A DNA stretch of 64,000 nt from Melastoma dodecandrum (taxonomy: Eukaryota > Streptophyta > Magnoliopsida > Myrtales > Melastomataceae). Each line of letters starts with the position of its first letter. The first letter of the stretch is position 1. A model generated the notes under the pieces. That model was not told the origin of the DNA. It searched no databases and worked only from the letters and a program-made list of their open reading frames with translations. Location: the NCBI GenBank assembly GCA_029817715.1, contig JARUPY010000237.1:372001-436000 (forward strand). Direction: 5' to 3'. This document shows positions 32,481 through 43,159 of this stretch, piece by piece. Both the position numbers and the translations under genes were made by a program.

Positions 32481-33060
32481 AAAAATAAAAACCGACTCTG
32501 CACGTTCTTCCCCGCTCGATCTTATGAATGGAAGGATGATACCAACCAACAATAATTAATTCCAATTTCTTGATATTTTTATTCCATTTCCGTCGTTTAG
32601 ATATTTTCGGGATCTACTAATTAATTCCAAACAGGATTTAACACACTCTTCGATTTTTTTCAATATATATATATGATTTTTTTATTAAGAGTGCCCTTTT
32701 TTAAGGTAATTGTTATTTTTTAATTTAAAATTTTATATTAACTAGATATTTACGACTTTTGAAGAGTCATATAAGAAAATATAAAAATAAGAATTACTAA
32801 ATAAAGATAAACAACATTGATACACAACCGTCTCCCAAAAAAAAAAAAACACATACCGGCAATGACACTGCGCCTTAAAACATTGGTACACACATGTTGC
32901 ACCTTGTATGCCCCAAAAAGTCTCCAAATCTTGTAGTCCCGGGATTCTATCTGTCAAATTGAGCCCCCCGGCGCTGCTTTTGTTTCCACCGTGCAGAGGT
33001 AGCAGACAGAGGTCGTTTGTGCGGACGACGACGACGGAGGAACCTTGGGGAATAACTACA
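32481..33060. other. AT-rich spacer, no gene
   Basis: No FRIGIDA-like continuation was recognised here in any frame. An A run lies near 32,838. Confidence 0.45.
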
Positions 33061-33061
33061 A

Positions 33062-34996
33062 TTACCTCGTTTGGGAGTAACTGCAGGAAGAAACATGCGG
33101 ATAGGCAAATACCAAAGAGCATCGGTCATTGTAACTATAAAAATTGAACCTCTGATCGCTACTGAGCTTACCAGCTTTTGTGTCCGAAAGGCCAATGGCC
33201 TGACAAAGTCCAGGATGTGTTTCGTTCAGGAAGAAGGTTTCCGCTAATTTGGTGATCCAACGCCAGTCAAAATATGGCACCAACTTGTAGGCGTTCAGAA
33301 GGCAAAGGAAACCGAGAACTTCCAACTGACCTCCTGCTTTAGATTGCAGCTTCAACTCCCACTCCCTTGCCATCTTCAACGCACGCTCTTTGATTTCATC
33401 GGCCACTTCGATCCAATCGGCAGACTGCACCATTCGCTCTAACAAATAAATATGCCTCCTGCAAATATTGTCGCTTAACGCAGTATCTGTGCAGCTTCGA
33501 AACTGCTCGAAAGACTCCTCTATTATATCCAGTACTTCTTTCGAAGGATCTCGGCCAGATTTCTTCCAGACCACGAATTCGTCATCTGAAGAATTACAGC
33601 CATGGCTTGCCATAGACAAAGATGCTGGAGTCATAACCTGGGAAACACTGTAGGGCAAGTTCTCTGACCACTTGCCTTGGACTTGCCCCCAATGGTTAGC
33701 AGCTTCAGAATCTGCAGCGGAGTAATCAAATTTAGATAGTTGAGAAATAACGTGCAGGGTGTATGCAATGCGTACAAGCCCCCCCTTACGTGGCACTAAT
33801 CTGGCTTCTTGCGAATAATCATGTGACGTCTCCCTCGACTGGAGTTGCTGTTGCCAATAGTCAAAGTCCCTCGCCTTAGCCTTGAAATCCTGCTCATTCG
33901 AAAGCAGAAAATCCAACCGTTTCTCTCTATTCTCAAGCTCAACTCTGTACTCCATGCTTTCCTGTCTAATCTTCTTGAGCTCCCTTTCCTTATGTTCAAC
34001 CTCCTTGGTGATGCGGGAGAGAGACTCGTTCACGTAACTAAGTTGGTTTTTCTTATGCTCCAGGTCGTCCAGGCTCTCCCTGTTTGTCTTTCGTAAGGAT
34101 GCGGCTTTCTTGTCCATCAATACGAGATCCTTCTCCTTCTCCGATAGTTCACTGTAACGTTTATCAATCTTAGAGCAGATTGTGGAGAGCTCTTCCTTCT
34201 TGACTTTCAAGGATTCAGAAAGTTCAACGATGGATCCTTGCACAGAGACAAGCTCCTCATTCTTTGACTGGATTTTCTTTTCCAATTCCTCCAAACGCTC
34301 CGTCACAATCTTCAATTCACGTTCCTTGGCCTCAAGCTCTCCAGTAATCCTCTTGCCAGAACATTCCAGTGATTCAAACTCACGCTTCCTACCATCGAAT
34401 GTAGCCAATTGCTCATTAATCGAATCCTGGAACACTTCGTGCTGCCGCTTCTTGTCTTCGAGTTCGTTTACCTTCTTCTCAATCACGAGACACTTTAGAT
34501 CGTACTGCTGGCAGCGCTCAGACAGTAACTGGCTCACCGACTCCAACTCCATCTTCCTATCCTTCAACGTAGAAAGGCAATGGTCCAGATCGCCGCGCGA
34601 ACTCCTGAGGACATCCTCACATTCCTTGACTTTCTTCTCCAAGATCCCCAACTCCTCCTCCTTCCTCTGCACCGCATCCTGCAAACTACCTAGCCTCACA
34701 GATTCAGCCAGACATTCCTTTATCCTAACTATCTCAGCCAGACAGAAGTTGGACTCTTGGACGACTCTCATCGGCCTCTCCTCCTCCTCCAACAGCCTCT
34801 CCCTCGCCACTTTCTCCTTGATGCCCGCCTCAATCGCCCTCTGAATCTCGACAAAGTGCTGATCCAGGTTATCCAACTGCATGCACAACATCATGAAGTC
34901 CGACGACCCCGAACCGACCTTCCTTAGCGCCTTCATCACCGTTTCCTTCCTGGACATGGCATCTTCAAAATCACTAGATATCTTCTCCATTCTCAC
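33062..34996 (-). CDS. FRIGIDA-like coiled-coil protein, 3' end missing
   Basis: FRIGIDA-like proteins are plant nuclear scaffold proteins; FRIGIDA itself promotes FLC expression. The frame is open for 644 codons from ATG 34,996 (a second Met lies two codons on). Roughly residues 1-400 are heptad-rich coiled coil (for example EKKVKECEDVLRSSRGDLDH, KERELKIVTERLEELEKKIQ). Then comes the start of the FRIGIDA domain: EESFEQFRSCTD, LLERMVQSADWIEVADEIKE, ALKMAREWELKLQSK, LEVLGFLCLLNAYKLVPYFD, LCQAIGLSDTKA. At 33,172 a GTAAGC donor is in a suitable place, and the residues after it do not resemble the family. So the true coding exon probably ends at 33,172. No matching downstream exon is present before the repeats at 32.5 kb, leaving the domain without its second part. 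The antisense 220-codon frame at 34,182-34,844 is a shadow. Confidence 0.75.
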   Translation of the reverse strand: MRMEKISSDFEDAMSRKETVMKALRKVGSGSSDFMMLCMQLDNLDQHFVEIQRAIEAGIKEKVARERLLEEEERPMRVVQESNFCLAEIVRIKECLAESVRLGSLQDAVQRKEEELGILEKKVKECEDVLRSSRGDLDHCLSTLKDRKMELESVSQLLSERCQQYDLKCLVIEKKVNELEDKKRQHEVFQDSINEQLATFDGRKREFESLECSGKRITGELEAKERELKIVTERLEELEKKIQSKNEELVSVQGSIVELSESLKVKKEELSTICSKIDKRYSELSEKEKDLVLMDKKAASLRKTNRESLDDLEHKKNQLSYVNESLSRITKEVEHKERELKKIRQESMEYRVELENREKRLDFLLSNEQDFKAKARDFDYWQQQLQSRETSHDYSQEARLVPRKGGLVRIAYTLHVISQLSKFDYSAADSEAANHWGQVQGKWSENLPYSVSQVMTPASLSMASHGCNSSDDEFVVWKKSGRDPSKEVLDIIEESFEQFRSCTDTALSDNICRRHIYLLERMVQSADWIEVADEIKERALKMAREWELKLQSKAGGQLEVLGFLCLLNAYKLVPYFDWRWITKLAETFFLNETHPGLCQAIGLSDTKAGKLSSDQRFNFYSYNDRCSLVFAYPHVSSCSYSQTR

Positions 34997-34999
34997 ACT

Positions 35000-36027
35000 C
35001 CTGGGGATTGTAAGTCTGGGTTTGGGTTTTCAATACTTTAGAATTTGAATTGTGACAAGACTCTGCGTGTGGATTTGGATGAAGAGCCGCGATCCTTCGT
35101 CTTCCCCCCACCCCGCCACTGTCAACCGTCACATCATAGGCTTGCCAGAGTCGGTTAATAACGTGTTTTGGCTTGTGATTTTTTTAATAATAATTTCACT
35201 TTTATCTTATTTATTTTTACTAATTAAATAACTTTTTCTTCTATAAACTCTAACTATTTTATTCACTCAACATCATAACAATCATCCACAATGCATCGTT
35301 AGAAAAAAAAATATTTAACTGTTTTCTTTTTTAATAATAATAATAAGCAGAATTTTATCTCTCTTTAATTAGTGTTACGGGAGCTATATTTAAATGTATA
35401 ACAATTGATTGGTACAAACTTTATTTTAGTTAATGAATTGTCTCTCAACGTTCTTGTTTTCATATGTTAATTGTAGTTTAGTGATCAAACTTCACTTGAT
35501 CCGTTGTATATATTTGTAATTTTCCTTATTATATGTACATAAGGTTTTAAATACTTAATAAATTATATTATAGAAAATAAATTTAATATTGGCTACAGTT
35601 GCTTGTAATTGAGTAAATTCACTACTGATTAGCTACTTCGATGCCTCGTCGTGTGTCAGTAAATCAAATTTAACAATTAAAATGCAATATACTATTTCGA
35701 AATAAAATAATATATAATCCTTTAATCTTACATGGAGTTCTCAAAAAACTTACATGAGCACTAACTAAACATTATTTTTGATATTTTATTAATAAATTAC
35801 ATTTCTTCTTTATAATTACCTAAAAGGTTCACATGGAACATCATTAGTTACCACATTTTTTTTTTTGTTATCGGCAAGATCAATTTGATGGTAGATTGAA
35901 ATAAGGACCTCTTATGTCCTTTTCCTCACATGGAGGTTCACAAACAAGTAGATCATTTACAACACATACATGAAAAGTTGACTACAAGAAAGAGAGGAAG
36001 AAAATGTGAACATAAAAAATTATAGTC
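35000..36027. other. AT-rich 5' flank and inverted repeat segment
   Basis: No gene. The part 35,330-35,590 recurs as reverse complement at 61,910-62,160, sharing GATCAAACTTCACTTGATCC and flanks. The part near 35,985-36,020 recurs at 16,556 and 54,240. Confidence 0.55.
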
Positions 36028-36333
36028 CAAATTATTAAATATATCTTAAACTTTAGTACTTTTTTTTTTATTTAACCTAAAAAATATATCTTACATCCCA
36101 ACGTTGGGCCGCTATCTCTATTATATCATCCGTTAAGTCGTCCCCACTAACGGAGTCCTACATGGCGCAAACGTGGCAATTAACGTCGTTAATGCCATAT
36201 TTTATCTATTTATTCCTCGGGCTAAATTATCAAATATATCTTAAACTTTATCACTTTTTTCTAATTTACCCTAACATTTGAAAAATATCATCTTACGTCC
36301 CAATGTTGGACTGTTATCTCCATCATATAATCC
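36028..36333. repeat. Two-copy direct repeat, spaced about 195 bp
   Basis: AAATTATTAAATATATCTTAA...CCCAACGTTGGGCCGCTATC (36,040-36,120) is followed by AAATTATCAAATATATCTTAA...CCCAATGTTGGACTGTTATC (36,225-36,320). It may be a decayed non-autonomous transposon; no clear terminal inverted repeat was established. Confidence 0.5.
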
Positions 36334-36382
36334 GTAGCTATCCCCAATACAAAAAAGTACTGTAATAGCTATCCCGTAACAA

Positions 36383-36670
36383 AATTCAGTAATCGATTAC
36401 TAAACTTTTTAGTAATTTACTAAACTGAACAGTACATTCCGAACCTAAAACTGAACATGTTTTCAATGTGAAATTACCATTTTACCCCTACGATAAATTA
36501 CAAAATTGTTTACGAATTTTCAGTTCGAACCTAAAACCGAACCTATTTATAATTTTACCGCAGGGGTAAAATGGTAATTTCACACTGAAAGTAGGTTCGG
36601 TTTTAGGTTCGGAATGTACTGTCCTATTTAGTAAATTACTAAAAATTTTAGTAATCGATTACTAAATTTC
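36383..36670. repeat. Long palindrome 1 (inverted repeat, arms about 110 bp)
   Basis: The left arm 36,383-36,491 (TCAGTAATCGATTACTAAAC ... GAAATTACCATTTTACCCCT) pairs with the right arm 36,559-36,670 (AGGGGTAAAATGGTAATTTC ... TTTAGTAATCGATTACTAAA). The loop is about 67 bp and contains part of the arm motif again (TTCGAACCTAAAACCGAACC). Arms match over nearly their whole length by eye. It resembles a fold-back element or MITE dimer. Confidence 0.8.
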
Positions 36671-36842
36671 GTTCAAAAAATAGTAAACAATTACGAAAAA
36701 AAAGGACGACTTTAGTAATTTACTAACGACTTTACTATGTTACACAGTGATTTACTAATTTTTCTTACAAAATTAGTAAATCATTACTAAAATCTCCGGA
36801 CGGCTTACCTGGAAAATTACTAGTATTACAAATTTTACTACA

Positions 36843-37128
36843 AAAAATTAGTAACCGTTACTAATTTTTCACTGTTTGACTATTCAGAAAGTTACTAAAC
36901 TAGGTTTAGTAAATCGGCGGAAAAAATTACTAAACTTTTTAGTAACCGATTACTAAAGTTGAACAGTGAAATTTTAGTAACGATTACTAAAAAAAACTGT
37001 CAAATCATCGTTATTTTTAGTAATCGGTTACTAAAAAGTTTAGTAAATTTTTCCGCAGATTTACTAAACTTAGTTTAGTAACTTTCCTAATGGTCAAACA
37101 GTGAAAAATTAGTAACGGATTACTAATG
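36843..37128. repeat. Long palindrome 2 (inverted repeat, arms about 115 bp)
   Basis: The left arm 36,843-36,957 (AAATTAGTAACCGTTACTAA ... TTTTTAGTAACCGATTACTA) pairs with the right arm 37,014-37,128 (TTTTTAGTAATCGGTTACTA ... AAATTAGTAACGGATTACTA). The loop is about 56 bp. It shares the TTAGTAA-NCG-TTACTAA word with palindrome 1 but is otherwise a different sequence. Confidence 0.8.
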
Positions 37129-37320
37129 TTTTTTAGTAATTTACTAACGATTTTACTGAAAAACATCGATTTTTAGTAAACTTTACTAAAAAAATTCGAT
37201 TTTAGTAAACAACGTAACGGTTACGTGCACGTACCGTTAGCCGCTTCCGATTTACAATAGTGAAAAACTAAAATGTGGTGAAATACATTATTCTCGGAAG
37301 AAACACATTAGTTTTTATCT

Positions 37321-37623
37321 TTATAATGTGAGGATTCCCCACACCTCAAGAACGATGGAGGAAGAAAACCTTCTTCCCCCGAGGCTTGACGTCCGGAAAC
37401 TTCTTTTCCTGGCCTCTTCCTTCTTCCCGGAGCCCAGGAGACGACGAGGCCCTCTCCTCCTTCCAGAACAAGAGCCACATGATTTACTCAAAACGGTCGA
37501 AACCGACACGGTTTTAGTGTTTAATTCGAAAATCATAGCTCAAGCTGGTGTCTTTACATCTTGTTTAAGTTACAGACCTAATGCAAATGGTTTTATTCAA
37601 TTTCGAAAAGCGAGCGAATAGTT
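37321..37623 (+). repeat. Repeat carrying a conserved short ORF
   Basis: The plus frame 37,328-37,621 reads LLFLASSFFPEPRRRRGPLL and SYRPNANGFIQFR. The inverted copy at 61,293-61,700 keeps the same frame with only a few residue changes. No protein family recognised. It may be part of a retroelement or a small unknown gene. Confidence 0.5.
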
Positions 37624-37689
37624 AGACACGAAATAAACACTAGTTAGGCTAATTCGAGACTCACCTCCACTTACCGACGTCGGTTTGGT

Positions 37690-38780
37690 GTTCGATTCGA
37701 ATCCAAATGCTCCCAACCGAGATGTAATTTTGCATTTTTTCATTTTTGCATTTTTGCTTAGAACAGCTTTTTTGTACTTATTAACATCAATCCGTTCAAA
37801 ACCGGGTTGTCTTTGGACATGCATTTGACCGACAATCCTGCTTGTCCATATGCTTGGTTTTGGCTAAGTGTCCAGACAGGCAATCCCGTCAAAATCGGAT
37901 TGCCTGTAAATTTGTTATTACAGGCAATCCGGTCAAAATGGATTTTTTACCCAGCAGTAATTTCATAAGGTTGGCAAAATTTTCGTACAAAACTCTGACA
38001 TTTCCAATCTTTTTTTTTTTTGTAATTTGTGTATTTACATTGGCCTTTGCAAGGTAATTTAAACTTACTAAGAACTTGTCGTAGTATGTCACCTATCATA
38101 TGGGAGGTTGAGAGTTGATTATTAGAAAGTTACATGATTTTATTAAGGGATTTAATGTTTTTTTGTCATGTTTTCATTCTTTATCATTGTTTTAGGCTGG
38201 ATACATGTGTTGGCCTTCACCGTTTAATTCATATATTGCATTTTGCTAATCGGTGTGGTCTAAAAATTATCTTGTTTGTTTCAAAACTTAAATAGTTACG
38301 TTTTGGTAACTATATCACCTATTGAGCATATGAGAACTCAAGTTATGCCTTTTTTTTATGGTTGCTAATCTATTGGGAATTCCATTCTTTACTACATTGA
38401 ATTATTAGAACTCAAGTTTTGTTTATATTTTTCATTTCATCGTGTTTACTCCCTTGATTTGAATCTTCTTTACTACATTCAAGTTTTGAGATTGTCATTC
38501 ATATCATGCTTTGATCATTTAACTTTTTTTTTTCCATACACGTTTGACAATGCACTTACATTTGACATTCATAAGTTCATTTTTAAATGATTTGTCTATA
38601 TCATTATTACTTTCATGAAAGCTAAGGTGCTTTCTTGATTTTTTTCATGTCTTAGACCTCTTCAAACATGACTGGGAATGCTTGCACTTAAATTGAATAC
38701 AAACAGACATCGGTGAGTGGAGGTGAGTTTCGGATCAACCTGTACTATGTGTTTTACTTCGTGTTTAACATTTTACTCGC
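37690..38780 (+). repeat. R1-family repeat copy (direct)
   Basis: Parallels 1,740-2,830, sharing GACATGCATTTGACCGACAA, the GGCAATCC(C/G)GTCAAAAT pair and TCATTTAACTTTTTTTTTC. It continues into flank sequence also found at 62,390-62,880. Confidence 0.7.
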
Positions 38781-39400
38781 TTGTCTAAATTAATTATTTT
38801 GAAATTTATTTTGAATTAATTGTACGGTTAAGACCGACCATGAAATTACTTATCATATTAATAATTAATTTGGAAAGTTTAAAGATTGAAGTAGTAATAT
38901 AATTATTTTTATAGTATGTTGGGTTAGAGTGCTTTGAGATGGTTATGCATATTTTTAGGAAATACTTTGAATGCTTACCGGATGACGATATTCAAGAGAG
39001 AGAAGCTAAAAATCAAAACTACTTATGGGTACATTTGTTGTTCGTCTCATTGAAGTCCTGCATATCGCATGTAGAAACCATATCATTTAACCTAAAAGCT
39101 TAAGCTATTAGGTGAGACTTAGTTATACATTATATATTTTAACATCGCATGCTTGATAGTGCTAATATTTGCATTAAGGCACGCACCGTTCCAACCTAAT
39201 GCCCGGCGGGAAAGTCCATTGTTAACCACGGGTTCTTCAATTTAATATTTGCATTATTGTTGTAAATTGTTACTTTGACTCACGGGACTCAAAATGACTT
39301 GATCAATTCTAGCTTTCAAAACACTATCTCGATGCGCAAGAAATCATATATTCCTTCATCTAAATAGTCTGGATTTAAAGAAAAAATAAGATATCAAATT
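38756..39400 (+). repeat. Flank sequence shared with 49,239-49,547 and 62,839-63,145
   Basis: ACTTCGTGTTTAACATTTTA to about 39,060 recurs right of the Sirevirus at 49,239-49,547. 39,253-39,400 recurs at 63,003-63,145. A piece of about 85 bp with GCCCGGCGGGAAAGTCCATT (39,200) recurs at 62,340. No gene is seen, including 39,400-39,560. Confidence 0.7.
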
Positions 39401-39560
39401 TATAAGAGAAGAAAAGTGCTACTTGCGATGCCCTCCTTATAATGTCCTTAATGAATCCCTAAAAATTCATGATTTAGAATATTATATATATGTTGTACAG
39501 CAGTCAGTGTCAATTGTCCTAAAAGCTCAAACTTGTAGATGAAAGTGTGACATATTAAAT

Positions 39561-41545
39561 TGTTAACCTGATTTTGATGATGAACTTAGGCAATACGTTA
39601 CTCATAGTCAGCAGTAATGTTTAATGAGTTATGTGCTTGTCTCTAGTGAAGAGCTTGAGCAATGTGTAGCTGAATCACAGCTGGTAACTGTTATATGTTA
39701 CAGTGAATTGTTGCTGTGATATTACGAATATATATTGAAAATATGGAAACAAATTTTCAATACCCATGTTTTTATTTTGGGTTATCTCAGATCATTCGTC
39801 TGAGTGTCCAAATTCATTTAAATGTGGGTTAATGATCTCATTATAAAGATTTAGGCAACTAAATAATATGAGATTATCTTTCCAAGTTTATTTTTAGAAA
39901 CAAAATATGTTTCTGATATCCTGCAGCAATGTTACGCTGGAACAGGATGAAATTTCTAATCAAATATTGTTGATTGATCCTAATCAACCAGATAAGATTA
40001 TGATCAGATTATAAAGATTAGAAATAATTTATTTGATTAAGATAAGTGAGGAAAGTTACCGTTGGTACTTACTCTCCATAGCACAGTGATCGGTCCAGCA
40101 GACCGTTGCTGAGTCATGGTTGCCAATTTTGGCAACAAATCTCGAAGATTGCCTGGATGTCTTCTGTGCTTCCTTCTCCATTATAATCAGATCAAAGACG
40201 ACAAATCCAAGTGCCTTTGTGCGACTGAGTGGTCTGAGTGGTCTAAGTGGTCTAAGTGAGCTTTGTGCATCTACGGAGAGCGGAATGTGCTAAGTGTCTC
40301 CTGGTTCTTTCTCTTGCAAGCTGCGTGTGAGAGTGTCAAGGGGCTGAGGTTAGATCCTTTGATCGTCGTGAGAGGGACTAAGTGTCATCGGTGTGTTTAA
40401 CGAGCGGTTGGCGAATCGTCTGAGGGAAGCTAAGTGAATACCTCTGCTGAATTCAGTAGCCAGTTGCTAACCCATCGACGAGAAGCCGTTCTTGTCGTGT
40501 CTCTTCGCAGGGAAGTCTCGAACCTACGGAGTTTGAGCAGTTAGACACGCACTTGCGGGTGCGCGCCAGAAGTCTCGTGCCTGCAGGGTAGAGCAGGAGT
40601 TGGGAACGCCGCCGGAGTGGAAAGAGGTCCTCCCGAGCACAGGGGTGCTGTGCAGAAGTCTCGAACTCCTGGGGACGGATAGTAGAGCAGGTTGCGTGGA
40701 AGCCGCCGGAGTAGAAAATTCCACCCTAGGCACTGGGTGTGCAGTGCAGTGAGTCACGGCTGTGGTAACCGTGCACGTCCGAACTGAATGTAGGACGTAT
40801 ACCCTTTCTTTGTGGTCTTTGTGGTTCTTCTCTTTGTGATCTTTGTGGTGATCTGTGTGATCAAACTTCGTGGTTGTCTCTTAAGCAAATACAGGCTCAT
40901 CTCCAGGAGAGACAAGATCTGTGTGGAAATCCTCTGCTGAACGACAGAAGTGCTGAAGCAATCCTCTACTGTGAAACAGAAACGAGCTGCTCTCTGAGAA
41001 GTCTTTCTGTCACTATAAGGATTATTATCTAAGGATTTAATCTCTAACAAACGTTGCCTGTGTACTTTGATAGACAGGCTTACATCTGAGCAACAACGTT
41101 CTGTGTGGAATCCATTGAGCTACCAACTGCTGAGGAAAAGTATCATTCTGCTGGAAACGAGAAGACATCCACTGAGTGAGGAGCTGATAGTTGCCAGGAG
41201 TGATCATCAATTGTACGGGATTCTAAATCTCACTTTGTGAGAACCAAACGCCTAGTGCAAGGGCTCTTTGCACCCATTATATTATATAGTGGAATCACCT
41301 TGTTAGTGGAAAGTGGACGTAGGTCGATTTAGACCGAACCACTATAAACTACTGTGTCCATTACGATCGCGCAACACTTGTACGAAAACCTACTCGACAA
41401 AATTGTAACGGTGTCAGCGAAGCATATCTCATTCTGAGAAACGCTCTGCTGAGTTACAGTATGCTTCCGGTTACACTGAGAAAAAGGGCGAAAAAGTTAT
41501 AAACACTAATTCACCCCCCTCTTAGTGTTCCTGAACGATCCAACA
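39561..41545 (+). repeat. 5' LTR of the Sirevirus
   Basis: Starts TGTTAACCTG and ends CAACA, followed after two bases by the primer site; about 1,985 bp. The part 40,035-40,771 is matched by the 3' LTR remnant at 48,492-49,208. It contains a short GAGTGGTCT minisatellite (about 40,225-40,260) and a region (40,511-40,750) in which a block starting GAAGTCTCG and ending GAGCAG occurs three times. Confidence 0.75.
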
Positions 41546-41547
41546 AT

Positions 41548-41560
41548 TGGTATCAGAGTA
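41548..41560 (+). promoter_or_regulatory. Primer-binding site of the Sirevirus
   Basis: TGGTATCAGAGTA, complementary to the 3' end of initiator tRNA-Met, two bases after the LTR. Confidence 0.85.
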
Positions 41561-41687
41561 GGTTTGCTGGAAAGCTTTCTGTGTGATTGCTAGTACAGGA
41601 CTCTGTTGCTGAACCTAAGGATCAGAACAACTTGTTGTTGAAAATCTTACATTAAGCACAGTAAAGTGTTCCTGAGTACTGAGCGGA

Positions 41688-43159
41688 ATGTCGATGCTCT
41701 TAACGGATGATCATTCGACCGAACGTCCTCCGCTCTTTGCAGGACAACACTTCTCATATTGGAAAATGAGAATGGAGTTGTTTATAGAAGCAAAAGAAGC
41801 CGATTGCTGGCAGATTATAATGGAAGGAGATCTCGTAATTCCTCCATCAAATCCCAGCGACTCTCGGCATGAATTTGAAAGGAAGAGAATTATCTCGCTG
41901 AACACTAAAGCAGGGCACTACTTAGTATGCGCTCTTGCTGAAAATGAGTTCAATCGCGTCTCTACTTATAAGACGGCGAAGGAAATGTGGGATAGACTTG
42001 CTTTGATCTATGATGGAACAGAACAAGTTAAGGAATCCAAAGTGAATGCATTAGTAACTCAATACGAAGCATTCAGGATGAAAAAGGATGAGTCAATAAA
42101 TCAAATGTTTGATAGACTCACCGAAATTACTAATGCCATGGAATCTCTTGGCAAGACCATTTCAAATTCTGAGCTAGTCAGAAAAATACTTCACTCATTG
42201 CCTAAAACTTGGGAAGCCAAGAAGACGGCAATTGAAGAAGCTAAAGATTTGACGAGCCTAAGTCTTCAACAGCTACTTGGTTCTCTCGTTGCTTACGAAA
42301 ATGAGAACAAGGTTGAATGCTGTTGCATTTAAAGGGAGAAATCAATCTTCATTTGATTCAGAGGAAGAAATCTCCTTCATGGCAAGGAAATTTATGAAGT
42401 ATCTTCGTAAAAATCATTTCAGGGAAACTATATGCTAAAAAGAAGAATACTAAATCACACCAAAGTAAAGGTGGTGTGTGCTATGAGTGCAACAAACCTG
42501 GTCATATGCGACCAGATTGCCCACTTCTAAATGAGAAAGGCAAACATTCAAAATATAAGAAAGATGTCATGATGGCATCTTGGAGTGATAGTGATGAGGA
42601 GTCAGATCAGAACGATGAAACAGTAAACATCTACTATATGGCGTAAACTGATGCTGAAACTGAGAAGGTAAATGCTTTCTCACCCTCTGATCTATCTGCT
42701 GAAGATATTGAGAATCTTTTCTCAGAACTCTATGATAAAATTGAGTCTTTGTCCGCAAATAATAAAGCTCTCAAGAAGGAGAATAAATTCTTGAGTGCTG
42801 AGAACGATTTTCTTAAGGAAGAGTTATCAGCAAAGGCTAAGAAAGCGGTGAAGCAACTTTCTCAATCTAAATTGAAGATTGAGGAACTGCAACAGCAACT
42901 CAGTGCTGTGCACAACAAAACTGATTTATGTGTACATGAGAAGCATGATTCCAAAAATGTGAAACATGGGAAATATGTTCCTCCTCACGTTAGGAATGGC
43001 GAGTCTCATTATATTATTCAAAGGTTACCTAGGCTTTGCTATTATTGTAGAAAGCCAGATCATTTTATCAAAAATTGCCATGTGAGGCGAAATGATATGC
43101 TTGGCATTACTTCTAAAGTTGATGGTTCTATTGTTAAATGGAAGCAACGACTTACTTAA
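41688..43159 (+). pseudogene. Sirevirus gag region, interrupted
   Basis: The first open part (41,688-42,332) is the copia gag capsid-like region: FAGQHFSYWKMRMELFIEA, KEMWDRLALIYDGTEQVKES, LVRKILHSLPKTWE. The frame is then lost. The first zinc knuckle, CYECNKPGHMRPDC (42,479-42,520), lies in another frame, which meets a TAA at 42,644. A coiled-coil stretch (42,749 onward: NKALKKENKFLSAENDFLKE) and a second knuckle, CYYCRKPDHFIKNC (43,038-43,078), follow before a TAA at 43,157-43,159. Both knuckles keep the C-X2-C-X4-H-X4-C spacing. Two knuckles separated by a coiled coil fit the Sirevirus group. Confidence 0.85.

Noticed and set aside
34182..34844. 220-codon open frame on plus
   Set aside because: Serine-rich antisense shadow of the FRIGIDA-like coiled coil.
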